A DNA stretch of 64,000 nucleotides from Dryas octopetala (lineage: Eukaryota > Streptophyta > Magnoliopsida > Rosales > Rosaceae), in NCBI GenBank assembly GCA_963921425.1, contig OY992833.1, forward strand, positions 20,111,454 through 20,175,453, read 5' to 3'. Position numbers and translations under genes: made by a program. The notes under the pieces are model-generated. The model did not search any database. It was not told the origin of the DNA and was given only the letters and a program-made list of their open reading frames with translations. Numbering within the stretch: position 1 is the first letter of the stretch; the number at the start of each line of letters is the position of its first letter. Of this stretch, positions 59,427-64,000 are shown piece after piece.

Positions 59427-60610
59427 GAGCATGTTTGGTACACTGTATTAGACTATGGATAGGAGTAAATAGTCTATATCAGTTGTTTGGTGTCAAATTA
59501 TATTATTTAATTACCTGACTATATAAATCGGACTGGGCTTTTAATACTCTCATTACCTGACTAATTAATACAACCCACATATTAAGGATTAGATAATACA
59601 TGCTTAATAATAAAGACTTTGGGAAAACAAAAACACGTTTTCTACGTGAAAACCAAGAGACGCTCTTTTCATCTTCTTCTCATTCATCGTCCCATCACCA
59701 TAGCCTAGCCTCCGACCATCACCCTGGTACCCCCTCCATCCCGTCACCTTGTCGGCGGTTAAGACCAGTAGCCCTCCACCTCTCTCTCTCTATCTCTCTT
59801 TCTTTCTCCCTCACTATATTCCTTTCCAATTTGCAGAACCCTTGGCCCTCGAATCGGACCTCCATGTTGGGTGGTGGTCCAACCTTATTCTTTTTTTTTT
59901 TTTAATGCTCCAGAAATCTCAAGTTGTAGTCTCTCTGTAACCATTCTCTCACACCGATATAATATTAAGCTTCATTTCTTGGGTCTTGGCCCTTATTAAT
60001 CTCCCCACACACAACCCAATATTCATTATCTTTCTTGAAAGAAAATCAACAGCCACTGTGAAAAAGGAAGCTGCAATTATTGTAAGTCTTCTTTCTATTG
60101 TGATTTTCAGATCTATATTTTAATGAAGGCAAACATGCAAACAAGACACTGTGTTGTAAAGGAGAGGAAGATTGACACAAAAAAAAAAAAATACACTTTC
60201 TTTGAACGATTTTGCATTAATGGTCCCTATAGTCACCATTTTGTATTTCTTTGAAACTTCAATTGGCTTTTCTGTAAATTAGATTGTGCAGGAAAATTAG
60301 AGTGTTGTTAAGAAGAGAATTGCGCAGGAAAATCATAGTGTCATTAAAAATTGGTGACTATGAATTTTGCCAAAAATAATTTGTGTCATATAAATTTCAA
60401 TTTCCACCAAGTTATCAAAGAATTAAAAAAAAAGTTTGATCCGCTGCTATCCGACAAAGCATCAAACATAGTATAACTTAGTCAGACTGTTTATCCGGAA
60501 CAGTACCAAACACCTAATAATATTTTGGATAAACAGTCAGTACTCTCCGAAACATATTAATACTATTCGACATAAATTAGTTAGTACAGTCTGACGTACC
60601 AAACGAGCCC
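59427..60610. mobile_element. PIF/Harbinger-like non-autonomous element
   Basis: 1184 bp. The ends GAGCATGTTTGGTAC and GTACCAAACGAGCCC are inverted repeats, followed inward by related ACTGTATTAGACT / AGTACAGTCTGAC strings. TAA flanks both sides (59424-59426 and 60611-60613), the 3-bp duplication of PIF/Harbinger elements. The core has a C/T-rich low-complexity stretch at 59650-59830 but no transposase. Confidence 0.7.
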
Positions 60611-61185
60611 TAACTATGTACCTGGCCAAAAGTTTATGCAATTCCATTTATGCCCAAAAGTGCAACGATTACAAATACATTTTAGGAAAAATTAGAGTTT
60701 AGTCCTTCTAAAATTTCTTATTTGGAAAAAGATCAAATGGTTTTTTTTTTTTTTTTTTTTTCTAAATAAAGCCCTATGACCATTGCCTTGTCATTTTGTC
60801 AAAAAAATATATCATTATTTTTTTATTTTTTGAGGGTATAGAGTACGAGTTCACTTCATACCTTCCTAAAGTATAAAATGGAGTTTGTGGTAGTAAAAAT
60901 GCACTACCGAATACTCAAAAATGGCCGTCGAGCATTCAATGCCTGATATATGTGAAAAAAAAATAAAAACTAATAAACCAATATTATATAACATGGAATT
61001 AGGGGTGGGTTCGGTACGGTTACCGTACCGAAACACCCATACCAAATTCCGACCAATATGGGTCGGTAACCGATAACTTCGGTATCGGTCGGAGCGTGGC
61101 GGTATCGGTCGGACAGTGGCGGTGCCGACTACAACAACAGAATGTGAGAGAGATCAGTGAACCAAGCAGAAGAAAATCAGAATAC

Positions 61186-61490
61186 CTAAGTAGGAAATGA
61201 AAGGAGTAATTGGTGGAAAGAAAGGATTTTCAGAAGGTGAAAGAGATCCACAACAACAAGATAGTGAGAGACCTGGGTTGCTAGTGAGAGTGGTGGAGGA
61301 GAGGAAGCTGAAGCGAAGCTTGAAGATGATGATGATGGTAATGAGGAGGGTGAGAGCCGTAGACTTCGACGAGCTCCTGAAGCTGATCGATGAGCTGCCT
61401 CAGCATGGCCAGCCCTTCCATGCCCCTCTCGCAATTACCGACCCAATGTCCCAAAACCAAAATTAAACCAAACCCAGAAATTATTTTCAA
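61186..61490 (-). other. GC-richer segment inside the hAT element, possible captured gene fragment
   Basis: Open on the minus strand with MEGLAMLRQLIDQLQELVEV followed by a histidine-rich stretch. Composition differs from the rest of the element. It resembles the start of a host coding exon, but I do not recognise the family. Confidence 0.35.
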
Positions 61491-61557
61491 AACTAAATAA
61501 CATCCTTAGACCAGAGCCCCTCGTAAGGCTCCATACCCCCCAAACCAACCCAACCTT

Positions 61558-61559
<2 letters not shown>

Positions 61560-61591
<32 letters not shown>
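61560..61591 (+). repeat. TC microsatellite
   Basis: About sixteen TC units in a row inside the hAT element. Confidence 0.9.
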
Positions 61592-61592
<1 letters not shown>

Positions 61593-62730
61593 ATTACATT
61601 GCCCACTCTCCTTTTGCCACGTTAGCAGGCCCATGCCATTAGCTTGTACACGCTCATTATTTTCACTCCCCCTCCTGAATCTTGATATTTACAGGAATAT
61701 AAAAATCTTCTAATTTTTCGACTTTGCCTTTGTCCTTGCCCATGGTTCATTAATCATAAATATTAAATACCATATACTAATAATAATATATTATATTATA
61801 TTATACATTAATGATTGAGGTAATTACATAAATCATAAATAGTCCATAACTCCATAGTCCATATTGATATTAATATATTATACCATATTTTACTATATTA
61901 TTATTATTATATCATATTATATAATATACTAAATTACTAATAAGTCTAATATGATCATATTATACTATATTATACCATATTATACCATATTATAGTATTA
62001 TACTATATACTATATATCAAACTCTAAATTACCAACTATGAATCTATGAATTATAAATTTATAGTATTAGACTATTAGGGTATATAAATTAGTAATTTAG
62101 TATGAGATATCATATACATATATTATATAGGGTTTATAATTTAGTATAATATTAGGGTTTAGGGTATTTTTAATTAGTTTTTATATAAAAATGTATTATA
62201 TAAATTAAAAAACATATAAGTTAATAAGTTATAGGTTTAGGGTTTATAAATTTATATATGTTTGATATAAATTATAGAAAATTAGAAATGTATTATATAA
62301 AATTATAAATTATATAGAAAGGTAATACTAAGTATTTTATATTTAGAATATACTAGTATAGTATAGAAATGTATAAAAATGAATTATTTTAATTATATTT
62401 TTTTAATATACGGTCGGTATCGGTATACCGTCGGTACCGGGTTTTGTAAACCAATACCGTTACCGAATTTATCGGTATTTTCGGTATCGGTACTTTTCGG
62501 TATTTTTCGGTATCGGTATCGGTATTTTTCGGTATTTCGGTATTTTTACCCAGCCCTACATGGAATGGTTACAATATTATTGGACTTTAGTTAGAATTTT
62601 AAAAGTCATAAGACTTCAGTCACTAAATTGTAAAATTAAAGGACATGAATGAAAGTCTCCCTAAATTTTATCATTTGCTTCATACTCTGCTCTCGACCCA
62701 ATACTAAATACAGTACAAATATATTCTTAA

Positions 62731-63136
62731 GGCTTTTTTACATTTTACCCACCTGAACTTTAGACTCAATCTCATTTCATTACCTAAAAAAAAAATTATC
62801 TCAATTTACCATATGAATTAAAAATTTATTGCAATGTACCACCTCTGGCTAATTTTGTCTTAATTTTTGTTAAAAATAAGAGTGTTTTGGTGTTTTTCAA
62901 ATTCCTATTGTTAAAAAAAAATGATTTTTTTACTCTTTACTTATTTTGACACAATAAAAAATTGATTTGAAAAGACCAAAACACCCTTATTTTTAACAAA
63001 AGTTTAGACAAAATGAGCCAGAGATGGTACATTGCAACAAATTTTGAATTCAAGTAGTAAATTGAGACAATTTTTTTTTTTAAGTAATGAAGTGAGATTG
63101 AGCTCAAAGTTCAGGTTAGTAAAGTATAATAAAGCC
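62731..63136. mobile_element. MULE-type MITE with 9-bp target-site duplication
   Basis: 406 bp with inverted arms. Both ends begin GGCTTT(T/A)TTA and continue into ACCTGAACTTT and CAATCTCA(T/C)TTCATTAC. It is flanked by the perfect 9-bp duplication TATTCTTAA (62722-62730 and 63137-63145). No coding capacity. Confidence 0.8.
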
Positions 63137-63145
63137 TATTCTTAA

Positions 63146-63738
63146 ATAAGAAATACACGACTATAATTAAAAGTCAAGGACAAACAAACAGAGAATTCGG
63201 ATCAATGTGTTGACACATGATAATAATAATATTAAAATATTTCTATTGGGTTTGGTTTAAGCAGTTTACAAATAGGTTTACAAATGGTTCAAAGTGATGA
63301 CCAAACCCCAAATGGTAGTTTGGTTTGATTTATGAATCAATAATTCATTTTGAGTGTCAATGCTGAATCAAAACGCTCCAAATTGTTTGATTTACTTTGT
63401 TTAATCGGTTAAATGCTCACTCCTACAACTCTACAAGTAATAAAGCATCAAAAATTCAAAAGCGTTAAAATTTGGATGATACATTGATTGATTTTGAATT
63501 TGAGAGTCCTGTTGGGCTTAAAGGAATTTGGGTCAGTGGGCCTAAAGAACTAGACAAAGCCCAGCATGTGGTCCAAGAAAGCAGCAGACCACCATTAACT
63601 GCCATTCAGCTCCTCTTCGCTTCTCCCTGATTTCCCTGACGGAAGCATCAATCAGTTGAAAGTTTAACTCTTAAACTCTTCATCACCAGATATCGTGTTA
63701 CCGTAAAACGACGCCGAATTTGTGAATATTGCAAGCAA
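63146..63738. other. Upstream region of a possible gene at the window end
   Basis: Spacer becoming GC-richer from about 63530. AAAACGACGCCG at 63706-63717 precedes a possible ATG. Probable promoter and leader. Confidence 0.35.
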
Positions 63739-64000
63739 TGAGTTACAGAAGGTTCGTATTCTATAGAATCTATACATTCGCATACATTATTATTATTTTT
63801 ATTATATCTTCTATGTATGATAAGATCTTGGACCTAAACAATTTTAGGATTTTGTTTTGGCGATCGGAGTTAATGTTTAGTAAATAATTTGTTCAGAGAT
63901 TTAATTTTATACACTTTAGCTGGACGCTGGACGCAATTGTTGCATTGTGGATTTGGCTATTGATTTCCAAATTTTTTATTTAAATCTTTTGATTATCACT
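63739..64000 (+). CDS. Possible first exon of a gene cut by the window edge
   Basis: ATG at 63739 gives MSYR plus two bases, then AG|GTTCGT, a plausible donor. A GC-richer leader lies upstream. The rest of the interval would be intron. No product can be named, and the call rests only on composition and position. Confidence 0.3.

Larger units (their letters stand above)
61000..62558. mobile_element. Non-autonomous hAT transposon
   Basis: 1559 bp with inverted ends TAGGGGTGGGT and ACCCAGCCCTA (one mismatch) and a perfect 8-bp target duplication, CATGGAAT (60992-60999 and 62559-62566), diagnostic of hAT. Both subterminal regions are packed with CGGTAT/ATACCG motifs (61010-61110 and 62410-62545). 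Inside are a GC-richer stretch at 61186-61490, a TC microsatellite at 61560-61591 and a very AT-rich tract at 61740-62390. No transposase is present. Confidence 0.9.

Noticed and set aside
59600-59940. Ser/His/Leu-rich open frames
   Set aside because: Translation of a C/T-rich tract inside the PIF-like element; no domain.
1-64000. tRNA, rRNA, CRISPR arrays or bacterial-type operons
   Set aside because: None seen. All real genes have plant features, and no tRNA-like cloverleaf or rRNA segment was recognised, although I could not scan exhaustively by computation.

Overview
The window is plant nuclear DNA from a eudicot: multi-exon genes with GT-AG introns, AT-rich spacers, CT-rich 5' leaders and many small DNA transposons and MITEs. 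Protein flavour suggests a woody rosid, perhaps Rosaceae, but that is an inference. I could run no searches. Exon borders were read by hand from frame continuity and splice signals, and family names rest on recognition of conserved motifs.

Layout. 1-9.0 kb: a tandem cluster of 2-oxoglutarate/Fe(II) dioxygenases (ACC-oxidase-homolog type) on the minus strand, with one broken copy (90-700) and two intact copies (1047-3186 and 6465-8602). Between the intact copies lie a heparan-alpha-glucosaminide N-acetyltransferase pseudogene and a LINE remnant. 11.2-18.5 kb: a head-to-head pair of HR-like lesion-inducer membrane protein genes. 18.9-19.6 kb: a compound TRIM retrotransposon with a clean target-site duplication. 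21.4-29.3 kb: ARP9, a 20-exon nuclear actin-related protein. 31.9-32.6 kb: an intronless, GC-rich enoyl-CoA delta-isomerase on the minus strand. 34.9-41.7 kb: a RAD5B-type SNF2/RING helicase with a repeated N-terminal KQE module. 42.5-45.6 kb: a run of MITEs. 46.0 kb: a small plant protein of unknown function. 46.3-55.3 kb: a long spacer with no recognisable gene. 55.4-57.2 kb: an intronless PSK SIMULATOR1-like (DUF3475/DUF668) gene. 58.1 kb: a microRNA-like hairpin. 59.4-63.1 kb: three DNA transposons with recognisable ends. The first exon of another gene may start at 63.74 kb.

The genes do not form one pathway. Two are nuclear chromatin or DNA-repair factors (ARP9 for an INO80-type complex, RAD5B for post-replication repair), one is peroxisomal (the isomerase), two are endomembrane proteins, and the dioxygenases are specialised-metabolism enzymes. 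Their order, from dioxygenases through lesion inducers and ARP9 to RAD5B, matches from memory a stretch of Arabidopsis chromosome 5 near At5g43440-At5g43530, so the region looks like an old conserved block. The most unusual observations are five SUMO-consensus repeats in RAD5B, a 27-bp duplication that doubles a splice acceptor in the same gene, divergence confined to exon 3 between two young dioxygenase duplicates, the compound TRIM carrying a G-box cluster, and the hairpin at 58.1 kb.
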